64,000 bases of DNA, taken from Parapristionchus giblindavisi. Lineage: Eukaryota; Nematoda; Chromadorea; Rhabditida; Diplogasteridae. The first letter of the stretch is position 1; each line of letters begins with the position of its first letter. Shown here piece after piece: positions 33,952-44,600 of the stretch. Both the position numbers and the translations under genes were made by a program. The stretch lies in the NCBI GenBank assembly GCA_943737045.1, contig CALSFV010000017.1, positions 1,409,164 through 1,473,163 of the forward strand, in the 5' to 3' direction. Below the pieces are notes generated by a model that saw only the letters and a list, made by a program, of their open reading frames with translations, ran no database searches and was not told where the DNA came from.

Positions 33952-34700
33952 GATTTACAATGATGTTTAAAATTGATTCTACGAGAGTAGTTTCTATTAT
34001 AGGAAAATTATAATTGGTTAAAATTAATTATAATTAAAATTAATTTTTTTCACTCATTTCGTAGAGGTATCCCCGTCCTCCACCCGTCTCAGTAGTGGTT
34101 GCATATGGGGTGCTGCGCGCGCGATGACTCTCTGCGTCTCTTTCCATCGATCTATTCTTATCGTCTGGCCGCTCTATCACTGATCTAACACGGACAGGGA
34201 ATCGCTTCCTTTATTAGAAACAACAGATCAAAGATCAACCTTTCCAAAAATCAATACTACGAGGTTTCAGATGTGTGTAGCGTTGATCCTTCCCATTTCG
34301 AAGTTCAAAGTTTATTGAAAGAGTTCAAAGTTTATTGTCTTTTGTTGATCTTTGATCTCTAGACGTCTGATCTTAAGTACACATTTTGATAATATTTTTT
34401 GTTGCTTGAAAATGGATACACTTTATAACTAGTTGAGCACAACTGTTGTTTCAAATAAAGGAAGCGATTCTCTGTCCGTGCTAGATCAGTGATAGAGCGG
34501 CCAGACGATAAGAATAGATCGATGGGTAGAGACGCAGAGAGTCATCGCGCGCGCAGAACCCCATATGCAACCACTATTGAGACGGGTGGAGGGCGGGGAT
34601 AACTCCACGAAATGAGTGAAAAAAATTTTTAATTATAATTAATTTTAACCAATTATAATTTTCCTATAATAGAAACTACTCTCGTAGAATCAATTTTAAA
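33952..34700. repeat. Nested smaller palindrome in spacer
   Basis: The sequence at about 33,952-34,230 (GATTTACAATGATG... to the TCTGGCCGCTCTATCACTG part) is repeated inverted at about 34,430-34,700, with its centre near 34,330. Its left part duplicates the inner end of the left arm (about 32,035-32,213) and its right part overlaps the inner end of the right arm. The region is therefore a palindrome within a palindrome. Confidence 0.75.
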
Positions 34701-35527
34701 CATCATTGTAAATCTAAACGATTTTCAAATTTTATTTTGAATAGATTTTTTTTTAATTTTCTTCTTTTATACAAACTAGTTATAAAGTATATCCCATTTT
34801 CAAGCAACAAAAAATAATTATTAAAATGTGTACGAAATCAATTTTGGATTACTGTATTCTTACAAAAGAATAATCAAGAAATGTATTCGGTGTATAAACA
34901 TGATTGTTATAAGAATAGTCAAAATAGAATCGAATTACATATATATTCAGTTTAAAAAGGCAGAGTTTGAAATCGAATAAACTTATATTTTTTCAAGAGA
35001 AAGATCTCTATCATTCAGTTCAACACTAAATCCTTCACAAATCGGGCACTCTCTTGTAGAAATCATTGTATACATGTACTACGGTATGTCATTGTGTACA
35101 AAGTTTCTATAATCATTTAGATTTACAATGTTTCACTGATCTAACACGGACAGAGAATCGCCTCCTTTATTTGAAACAATAGTTATGCTCACTCAAGATC
35201 AGGCGTCTAAAGATCAAAGATTAACCTTTCCAACAATCAATAGTGCGAGGTTTCAGATGTGTAGCTTTCAGATGTGTGGAGCGTTGATCCTTCCCATTTC
35301 GAAGTTCAAAGTCTATTGTGGGATAATTATTTTATTCGTTCTATAAACAATCTGGAAATTCAGCAATCGGAAGTTAGTTCACGATTTATAAACATTTTAT
35401 GGGACCTCACTATATTGTTCCCAGGCAGCCATGAAAAATTAACGTCGGGAGAGCGAGAATGCATCAAGGAAAATTTGACAAAAAGAGCGGTATGCAATGA
35501 AGGAACTTTTCCCTTCTCTATTCCTTT

Positions 35528-35603
35528 GCCGGGAATCGAACTCTCGGGCCGAGCAACCGATTGGATTGATAGCCCTAGCAGTTATCCACTAGACCACGGG
35601 TCC
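35528..35603 (-). other. tRNA-like (Pol III A/B box) sequence, right arm
   Basis: Inverted duplicate of 31160-31235 with the same A-box and B-box matches and the same mispaired acceptor stem. It shows that this decayed tRNA-related sequence predates the palindrome. Confidence 0.5.
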
Positions 35604-35791
35604 ATATTAGAAGAGATGTCAAACGATCTAGATATACAGACCCACTCCCATGGTTACATACCGATGTATGACTCCGCCCCTTTCTTATTTACGGTCCTTA
35701 TAAGCCGATTCTCGCTCCACCCATTTTACTTCGCGGGCTTGGACACTGTTTGAACACTGTAACACACCCGAAATCTTTATTCATTTTTGAG

Positions 35792-35937
35792 AAGATCCCC
35801 ACCAGAAGGCAGAGATCACGAAAGGCGGGAGCGACGTCCTACTTCTACAGAGGAACGACGAGCAGTTCATCCTTGAAAATGACGAACTTCTGGGGGATGC
35901 CATCAGTGCTAATGATACAAATAATCCTGTACTATGA
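35792..35937 (+). CDS. Exon-like segment, right arm (GGSDVLLLQRNDEQF)
   Basis: After TTTTTGAG a frame reads DPHQKAEITKGG, GGSDVLLLQRNDEQF, ENDELLGDAISANDTNN and then stops at TGA 35935-35937; a GTACTA just before the stop could be a donor. The composition looks like real protein. It lies on the strand opposite to the blocks at 36194-36665, so the two cannot be one transcript. The identical mirror copy is at 30826-30971 on the minus strand, co-oriented with gene 2, and may be an upstream exon of it. Overlapping frames of 66 and 123 codons in the same place are probably shadows. Confidence 0.3.
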
Positions 35938-36193
35938 GACGTTAACATAAATTCAAAGATTAGAACCACTATCAACGATATCATCTTCATGACACACTGT
36001 TGGTATGTCTTCAAGATTTTTGTTATAGCAGAAGTTGGCAAAGGTTTCTCTCCCATTGCTTTCAGAAAGAATGCGCATTCTAACAGATACAATGTTCGAA
36101 AGATACGACTCTCAGCTTTTTCACATACACTTTCACCTTTCGAACACAACATAAAAATATATATTCGCTAAATAACACTAGGAAGGCTCTAAC

Positions 36194-36665
36194 CTGGAGA
36201 GTTAGTAGAAAATCGGGACGACGTCTTCATTGGCGCGCAGAAGAAACCTCGAGCCGGGTGAGGTCCAACATGGCGATGTGCGTTGCTTCTCCTATCCCGA
36301 ATAACTTCGATGACGACGTCTTTCAGATCGCCATCACGAGATGACGAATCCACCTGAACAATGACAAATAATCATAGTTTCGACAAGTTCACTTTTGTCA
36401 ACACCCCTTTCACTCATTGGTACATGCCAACAAGACACCATTAAGCGTTGAAAGATGAAAGAGATTTACAAAGATGATGCATATTCCAAAAAAACACAAC
36501 TACTTTTTGCACATAATCTCGAAATTCTTCACGTCTTTTCATTACTTTTGAACAACACATAAAACACTAAAAGAGATGGTAGTTCTTACCTGTAACAGTA
36601 GTAGCTTCTTGTCGTGTAGATGGCGACCTTGTCGTCGATGTTCACCTTTCGTGGGACTACTGATT
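36194..36665 (-). CDS. Exon-like blocks in right palindrome arm (minus strand), frame intact
   Basis: Mirror of 30059-30569. Block 36665-36590 (TTTCAG acceptor, GTAAGA donor) ends in phase 0 and joins block 36353-36194 (GTTCAG acceptor, GTTAGA donor) without a stop. The joined reading is basic, then includes GDLKDVVIEVIRDRRSNAHR and ends in phase 1. No family is recognised, and neither a start nor an end exon was found, so this may be a gene fragment carried by the duplication. Confidence 0.35.
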
Positions 36666-36874
36666 CTGAAATAGAAATGAAATAATATCAATGGAAATGA
36701 AAACTAAGCGACGAGGAGGGTGTACAAGAAACGCCAAGGTAAAGATTAAAAATCAGCTTACAAAGAGAACAAACGAGGAAACGGGACAATACGACCGAAG
36801 ACTGTAGAGGAATGAGACAAGAATAAGAAAATGAATGCAACAGAACATGTGGTATATTCTAATTAGATCATCAT

Positions 36875-36899
36875 ATGCAAATTGGAATGAAGGAGTGGA
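36875..36899. repeat. Target-site duplication of RTE insertion (left copy)
   Basis: 25-bp sequence starting ATGCAAATTGGAATG, repeated exactly at 37576-37600. The corresponding place in the left palindrome arm (near 29,910-29,930, inverted) has a single similar copy and no insertion, so the insertion followed the duplication or hit only one arm. Confidence 0.85.
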
Positions 36900-37575
36900 A
36901 AGTAAATTGATTACTGAAGTAAATTGGTTACTGTCGCGGGAGATCAGGTGAAGGTGAAGGAGAGGGTTGTTTATTTGGGGCAGGAAATTACTCTGGAATC
37001 AAAGCGGTTTGAGGGGGAAATACACAGAAGAATTCGAAGTGGGAACTGGGCATTCGTCAAATATTCCGAATTCTTCCGGAGAAGGGGTTGTCCAATGTAT
37101 TTGAAAAAACGGCTCTTTGATGGTGTGGTCTTGCCAGCATTCCTTTACGGCGCCGAAACATGGTACCTTAGTAAACGTGAAAAGCAAATGCTGTCAGTTG
37201 CCCAGCGTAGACTCGAACGCAAAATTCTCGGTGTTTCAATACTTGACCGGATGACCAATGAGCAGATCCGTGGCATTACAAAATTCAAGGACGTTGTTAG
37301 AGAGGCGGAGAAACGGAAGTGGTTGTGGGTGGAGAGGCTCTCGAGATTGCGTCATGATCGGTGGACGCTGAATGTGCTCAATTGGACCCCCAGTTGCAAG
37401 AGGAAACAAGGTCGCCCAGTTAAGAGATGGAGGGATGATTTCGTGAAGTCAGCTGGACCACAATTCTTGCAAGTGGCGAGGTACAATCGTTCGGAATGGA
37501 GAAACCTCATGGCAACCCAGCTACGAAACACCCATTAAAGCTGATAAAGTTGATTAAATGAAATGAAATGAATGA
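36900..37575 (+). mobile_element. 5'-truncated RTE-type non-LTR retrotransposon
   Basis: An open frame 36924-37538 (204 codons) encodes the C-terminal end of an RTE-like endonuclease/reverse transcriptase polyprotein: VVYLGQEITLE, LPAFLYGAETWYLSKREK, LSVAQRRLERKILGVS, TNEQIRGITKFKDVV and RKQGRPVKRWRDDFVK. The catalytic polymerase core and endonuclease are missing, as expected for 5' truncation. The 3' end has a short repetitive tail of TGAAA/TGAAT units. The copy is flanked by a 25-bp duplication (36875-36899 and 37576-37600) starting ATGCAAATTGG. The open frame suggests a young insertion. Confidence 0.9.
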
Positions 37576-37600
37576 ATGCAAATTGGAATGAAGGAGTGGA
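37576..37600. repeat. Target-site duplication of RTE insertion (right copy)
   Basis: Second copy of the 25-bp duplication, directly after the TGAA-rich tail of the retrotransposon. Confidence 0.85.
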
Positions 37601-38121
37601 CAACAATGCCATTCAATATAAATATACAAATAGATAAAGAAAGAGGGAGATATGGGGATGGAGAGAGAGACATAACGATTGAGAAAGGGATGTTCTAACA
37701 AGTTAAAGTTAAAGTAACAAATTATGATAACTCGATGATTAAGAAGATATTTCCTTTTTGAAAGAAAATAGAGATGGAGAGGTCGAAATAAAGGGAGAGG
37801 TAGAGAGGCCTCGAAGGAGAGAGATATAAGGCTGAACCAATGTTCGATCGAATATAACATTTTTAAAGGCACAGAGACATGATAAAATGGCTGGAAACCA
37901 TAGAAAATGGATGATGACAATGATAGGGAAACACTATCGATGGTAGATCAAATGCGCGCTCCCTTTCCTCCTTCTCTGCACTCTCTCAATAATCCATACT
38001 CTCTCACATGGTCTCTCATGTCTGTACACTCTCTTCTCTGATCAAAGAACGATCACACAAGAATTGATCATTGCAAGCCTTTACGATATCTTTTTAGAGT
38101 AGAACAACATTTGCAAATCTT

Positions 38122-39371
38122 GAAAATCTCTGTAAGGTTTCTTCATTTTCTTCATTACCGTAATCGAACTTTCGTTACATGTGAATAACACAAGACTATG
38201 GTATTTCTAAATCCATTTAGCATTAGTTTTTCATCTTTACATGATTACAGCAGCTTATCATTTACGGTTACGATTGTTGCTTTGAGGGCTGTAGACTTGT
38301 TCATTTCAAAGTTACGGTAGACTTCAATTTCAATTGGTAATAATCTTTCTGGTTGAGATTAAGCACTTGAGTACATTTTATCAAATTGTTTTTGATGAAG
38401 AAAAATAGCAGTACTACAATCTTGAGTCTATAAAAGGCTCTACAATGGATAAAAGTCAATTGTAAACTGTTCAATGGAATCTCTCCGTGCTGAAATTTAA
38501 TTAATTTCGCAACAAATTTCTTGAAATTAAAATATTATGAATTGAGATTATTATTATTATTAGATTATTAGTAGTTTACATTTTTCATTGCACAATCCTT
38601 TGTTCTCGGTAATTCAATTATTCTTTGATTCTTTTGTGAAATCATTGAGTAGATCTGCAGAATGAGATCAATTACCCAAAATGAAAGAGGCGAGGCATTA
38701 GTTTTGATTTTAAATTTAATTGAGCCTAGTGATCTACGAAACAACATCAACATGCAAAATTTATTAGTTAGAAATGCATAATAATTTTTTTTGAAGAAAT
38801 GTCGAACTAAAATAAAAAATAAAAAATTAGTTCGCGATTCATGACTTTTGAGATTCTGTCTTTTCTCCTACCGAAAATAGGATCGCTATTTTCCGGCTGT
38901 GTAAACTCGACGCTTTCCAGTTTTGCGACAGCGAACGTTTTTGCCGATTTTCGTTGTCACTATTATCTCATTTATTTCTCCGAATGCTTTCTGTCGCTCC
39001 TTTTCCCGATTCGAATGTATCCATCTACTTCTGAGTAATAGATTGTTCTTCGCTTTTCTTAACTTACTTAGCGAAGCTATCGATCTGTCCGCTGGTTAAT
39101 AACGGACTGTCCGCTATTTGAGATCTGTTTTTTCATGCTCATTTTACTCTCTTTCTCTTTTCAGAGCACTAAGTGGTTCGACAACGGTAATTAATCGAGT
39201 GGTTCTCAACCACAACTAACCGACTAACACCCAATGTATGTTTTTACTGTTTATATTACATGTACAAAAATTGGAATTGAATGCATGTTATAAATAATAA
39301 TTAGAAAATATTAAATCCTGGTAATTATTATATTAATTATAAGTAGTTCGTTGTTGCAGAGTGAGCGAAGG
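38122..39371. promoter_or_regulatory. Upstream region of the nucleoside transporter gene
   Basis: About 1.2 kb of AT-rich sequence between the palindrome and the ENT start codon. A 65-codon frame at 38841-39038 has no supporting splice or domain signal. No TATA or other promoter motif stands out. The promoter of gene 3 should lie here. Confidence 0.35.
39351..39359 (+). promoter_or_regulatory. Acceptor site 12 bases before the ENT start codon, probable trans-splice site
   Basis: TTGTTGCAG is followed by a 12-nt leader (AGTGAGCGAAGG) and ATG. An acceptor this close to the start with no clear upstream exon is typical of spliced-leader addition in nematodes. A cis intron in the 5' leader is the alternative. 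Confidence 0.5.
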
Positions 39372-41626
39372 ATGACATGGCATCTACGAACGATCGTAGC
39401 CTTTGCAATCGTATCAATGACATCGCTTCTTCCTTATAATCTATTCATGAATGCTCATGAGGTATGCATACTTTGCTTATATTAGATCTTTAATAATAAT
39501 AATAATGATAATATTTATCATGTGGGGTTCTTAATCTAGCCTTGTATCTTCCTTGTGTATTTATTTATGCTATGTGCATTCTAAACGCACATAGAACACA
39601 TTCTAATACTTCTTATCACTCCGTGGTAATGTTGATCTACCTTATTATGATAAACGAAAAGAATGGGTATGCAATGAGAAAATATGCAATGCGACAGCTC
39701 GTAGTGAGCGTGGTCATATTTATTCTGTGCTTGCCTGTGAATCATACCGGTAGAATATGTAAACATTGCAGTATTTCTACTACAAATTGCGAAACGTTAC
39801 CGATATCGGAGCAATCGACGATGATGAAGATCTATTCACTGCACTCTATAGGAGTAGAAATGTGACACACAAAGGTTGGATATTGATTGATTATTGATTA
39901 GCACGTGACGAAGAATGAGTAATGTTGTAATACATACATGGGCGGACATTGCCGCTGGAAATGAAAATCGGGTGGGTCGGATGCCAAAATCGGATAGGTT
40001 TGACACAAAAAATTTATTTTCGAGTGAATTTCCCGAATCGTTTTCAATTTTTCAGTGAATTTTGACTAAATCGGGTGGGTTTGGTTCCAAAATCGGGTGG
40101 GTATTGCCGCTAGCGTCAATGCCGCCCACGTATGTTGTAATATATTTCATGATCTACATTATTTTATATATTATCTTATTTAAAATAGAATGAAATAATA
40201 TAAATGAATCTTAATTTGAGATGGCGATCACTCGACTGAGCTCCAACGTAACTATGAAGGATGGTTCACTGTGATGAGTGGACTTGCGTGCATTCTAGGT
40301 GCACTCCTCAATACTCTTGCTACTAATAAGTTAGTTTACGTTTCACGTGGTAGTAACGTAGTTCATTTATGATGTATTGTGTGATGTACATTTAAAAGTC
40401 TTTAATGGGTTCATTAAATCTACCGTAATCTTGAGGCTCTCGAACGGATTTCGTGTGACGACCGGACACGCCATCGTCATCCTCTCACTTCTACCCACAC
40501 TCCTCTTCACCTTCATCGACACTGATGATGGTGATTATTAATTGATTTATCCGTTTATTGATTAATTATTGATTGAACTTATTGATTATTGATAGAACTA
40601 AAGAGTAATAACAGTTATAGTATCCATAAGTACGAAAATGATAAATATATTCCTCAAAACTAATCGATAATTTGTAGGTCAGGTCCATTTCTTCTGGTTG
40701 TCAATGTTGTTCTCATCAGTAGCGAGTTTCGGATCGATGGGATTGATTGGCAGTGGTATCACCGGACTGGCTGCCACCTTCCCTCAGTCTTACGTATGTA
40801 TTTTTATTTATTTATTTATTCGCGTTGTTCTTATCTTCACAATGGGCTATCATGGCATAGATATTCCTAAATTTGTCGAATCATCGTTGGTCTAATTGCT
40901 ACGATACAGATTTTCAAAATGCGGCCAGATTTTCAAAAAAAAATCCAGATTTACTGCCAGAATTCGTAGTTTGTAACATAATGTTCGGCTTATACGATTT
41001 ATTGATAATAATAATAATTTATTTATCTTTAACGATAAACAGAGAGGTGAAATAGAAAGTAAAACAATATTATGGAATGATGCGTGAGATCAAACATTGA
41101 ATCAAGTGGGGACGAGAGTAGATGATAATGATGCAAGAGTTAAATAAATCGGTACAAGGGATAGATAGATCAGCCTGGGATCGAGATGTCGATCCTATTT
41201 TCGGGTAGTGATAGTAAACGTGCCGCCCTAGCGAAGAAACTGTTGTGCCTATATTGGAACCGTGACCCGGGAATATTAAAATTTATCCCATTTCTGGTTA
41301 TATAGGTATTGAAATAATGGGATTTCTTGTTTGAAATTTCGAACTTGCCTCTGAGAAGTTTATGGGAAGTTCTAACGTCTATATTTAGTCTACGTTTTTT
41401 CTAGCGTTTCCAGTTTAAGTTTGATGTCGCTTTGTTTGTTCTTTTTTTTGTGATATTGGTGTGGTGTACAGCACCGGGTTCAGGGGTGGTCTGTGAATAT
41501 CGACGACTCGTGTGTATGCCCTTATTTAGGGACTAAATTGCGTGTGGGTAACCGCAAAATGGTTAAATTTTCATTGACAACCGTCAATTTATTACGCGAT
41601 GCGCTATACTATAGATTTTTATAAAA

Positions 41627-41657
<31 letters not shown>

Positions 41658-44600
41658 TTAAGATGCAAATCGTAATGGTTGGACAAGCAGTAGCGGGCAT
41701 CTCCACCTCTCTCCTCTCCATTGTGTGTCAAGCAGCCACTGCTAATGCACTGCTCAATGGAAGAATATACTTTGGTGAGTATGATGTGGTGCGCCGAGTG
41801 CGAGTAATCGAGACGTTTCCTATTTTTCTCTCGTTTTAGGACTAGCCATCCTCTGGACGCTCATCTCCGTCCTCTCCTACTTTTGTCTGGTCAGGAGTGA
41901 ATACGCCAAGGAGATTATCGATAGGTGCGTGGTGCATCACACCGTTTCTGCTCTTTCCTTATCATGGTACTCACACAGAAAATTCTCTTACTTTTCAATT
42001 TCTTATAACTTATATTTCTTATTTTTAAGAAATAATACAAGAAAGGGGCGGAGTTTACAATAAGAAATCAATTTCTTATCTTCGAATTTCTTATAAATAA
42101 GAAATGCATGATGATTTTAATGTCAGAAATACATTTCTTATTCTTCATATTTCTTATATTTAAGAAAATTGCCTTTGAATTTCTTATTTTTAAGAGAAAT
42201 TCTGAATTTTCTTACTTTTTCAATTTCTTATATTTAATTTATTTTCGTTTTTTTATTTTCTTTTTTTAAAATAATTAATTCCATGGATTAACTTTGGAAT
42301 AACGTTAGTCAATGATCCAAATGTTGTGTTACTTATTTGTTGTGCGCAACAATGCATACGTAATAATTGCGGGAAAATTTGGCCTTCAAACAGATCTATT
42401 TTTCGTGCTGTTGCTACGTCGTTTTCACATCGTTTTCTTGTTCGTTATACTCGTTACTCTTCTATGTTACAGCATGTAGTTACTCCGTTTTCACCACGTA
42501 TTTAGTTGAATAACATCGATTTGTTGCAGAACAGTTGCGAAACGTTTGAAGCCAAGCTCGCTAATGCTGCCCACCCACAAGCCCTCAAGCAAGAAGACTT
42601 TTGAAGCTATCAAGAAACTAGTATTTGGTGTTCCTTGGTTGGTCGTTATCGGCTATTTGTCTTCAAGGATTCATTCCATGTCGCTCTCGTTTATCTAGGT
42701 ATAACAGTTTCTCATTGTTCACATAATGAGATCTTCTTTGTAGGTGGGTCTATTCGATACTTATCGATATGATCGTAGTTTCAACATTGGAATGAGCTTG
42801 ATCAACATAAGTGAGACCCTCAAGTGCACTAACAACGATACCTACATGATGATAATGGAGGAGTGCTACATTTTTCATTCTGTGTCACTAAGAGGGACAA
42901 GACTCAGGTAATTTAATGTCTGTTAATATATAAGTTATGTATAAAATGATTTTATAGGATGTTACTGTTAAAATTATTGATATCGATATGGAATATCTTG
43001 GTATCCCTGATCAGGATTACGCTGTAGTAATCTCGATGCCTTCAGCGGAAATCCAAGCGACTTTCAAGGATCTTTCAATGTTATCTAACTCTCTTAATAT
43101 TACTGCCACTAAGTAGGTTGGAGTTTTATTTCAAATGAAAGCTTAATATTTATATGTACATTATAGACTGGAGTGACTTTTACTGGAAATGGAGATACTG
43201 TTTTTAGTTGGCACTTATTCTAGCACTAACAATGCTCATGATGAGAAGGTTTGCTACCTAGATTAGTTCATAAATCGATAATAACATCGTTTCAGGGAGG
43301 TATTTCGATAGTAGTAAAGAAGCCGTCCAATTAAATACGTGAATCATTTCACTGAGGCATCTTCAATCTCTGATGGAGTAATCCTTATATGTAATGAAGT
43401 TCCTGTTATTGTTGAGTATGATATGGAAGAGAATGGACGTCGATTCTGTCTCACACGAAGATAACATGTTTAAAGTATAATCTCATATTATTTGCCTTCT
43501 CATTTAATTTGTCTTCGTTCACCCAAATCAATTACGTTTTTGTATTCCATGTGATGTTGTAGTTCCTTTTATCTTGATATGCCCTGTTCAAATAAAGAGT
43601 TTTCATTTCTAGTATTGGAATAAGCATATACAAAGCAGCAGAATTATCAGTATTAATCAATCAATAATATATTCTGTAGTGGCCAGGGAAAAAATATAAG
43701 AAATTGAATTCTTAAAAATATCGTAGCGAGGAATAAGAAATAGATTTCTTATATTTTATAAGAAATCATACATTTTCGGTGCCCTCACCGAATTATTTTT
43801 ATGTAGTGGGTCGATTTAGAAAAAACTGTTATTTTTCGCTTAAATTGTAAACTTTCACATAAAAATGAGCTTTATATAGTGGGTCGACCATGAAAATTAG
43901 CCGAATATAGTGGGTCAATCCTCACACTGTGATGGTATGAAAATGTATGTAAGAAATCATTTTCTTACGGCAATAAGAAATTAAATCTCTTATAAAAAGT
44001 AAGAAATTCAATTTCGGAGAACGTATTGTAAGAAATCAATTTCTTATTTCAATTTCTTATATTTAAGAGAATTTTCTGTGTGAGTAGTGTTAGCGTAAAA
44101 ACGATAAAGTGCCAGATATCCTTTTATTTTGAATCTAAAACGTTGAGCGTTCATATTTCGGATTGTACATTTTAATAAATAATTTAATTATTGATTCAGA
44201 TATGAAGATGGTCATGAGCGTCTATTGGAGGAATCTGATGAGATGGAAGTGGATGGAGTGGAGAGGGAAGAAGGTTGTCTATTATCTATTCAACCATTAC
44301 CTTGACTCTATACCATAGCGAGAAAAATATGAAAAACCTGGCCGCATTTTGAAAATCTCAAACGTAGATATTTGACTTTTGCTGCATCCAAATGTGCAAT
44401 GTTCATTAGGTACCAGCATAATCATGTATTTTTATTTATTATTTATGTATTATTATTAAGGAGGAGAGAATGAAGAGGGAGTGGTGACGTCACTGCGACC
44501 GATCGATGAACCGACTGTATGGACGACGTATAGGGTCATATTTGAGAAGGTGAGACTTATCTAAGGGGCAGGGATGACATTCTTTGAAAAAAAAACTTTT

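Larger units (their letters stand above)
34533..38121 (-). repeat. Right arm of large palindrome
   Basis: Inverted copy of 29385-32213. It is longer mainly because a 5'-truncated RTE retrotransposon (36900-37575) sits inside it and is absent from the left arm. Other differences are small indels, such as a 14-nt difference in an exon-like block (36590-36665) and a short insertion near 35,390. The right flank beyond 38,121 is unrelated to gene 2, so this arm is more likely the derived copy. Confidence 0.85.
41970..44084. mobile_element. 2.1-kb TIR element with TA duplication, carrying a PCNA copy (Pack-type)
   Basis: The 21-bp ends are perfect inverted repeats starting CTCACACAGAAAATTC, and the element is flanked by TA on both sides (41968-41969, 44085-44086). 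Both subterminal regions (about 280 and 400 bp) are packed with repeats of AATTTCTTA and its complement in both orientations, plausible transposase-binding sites. The centre (42542-43464) is a decayed PCNA gene copy. No transposase frame is visible, so the element would be non-autonomous. TA target duplication suggests a Tc1/mariner-like or related superfamily. It lies in ENT intron 7 and has itself been hit by a hAT-like MITE. Confidence 0.85.

Noticed and set aside
36924..37538. Host gene of 204 codons
   Set aside because: Its sequence is the C-terminal tail of an RTE-type polyprotein and it is flanked by a 25-bp target duplication, so it is a retrotransposon fragment.
38841..39038. 65-codon frame upstream of ENT
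   Set aside because: No splice borders, domain or conserved feature; likely chance in the promoter region.
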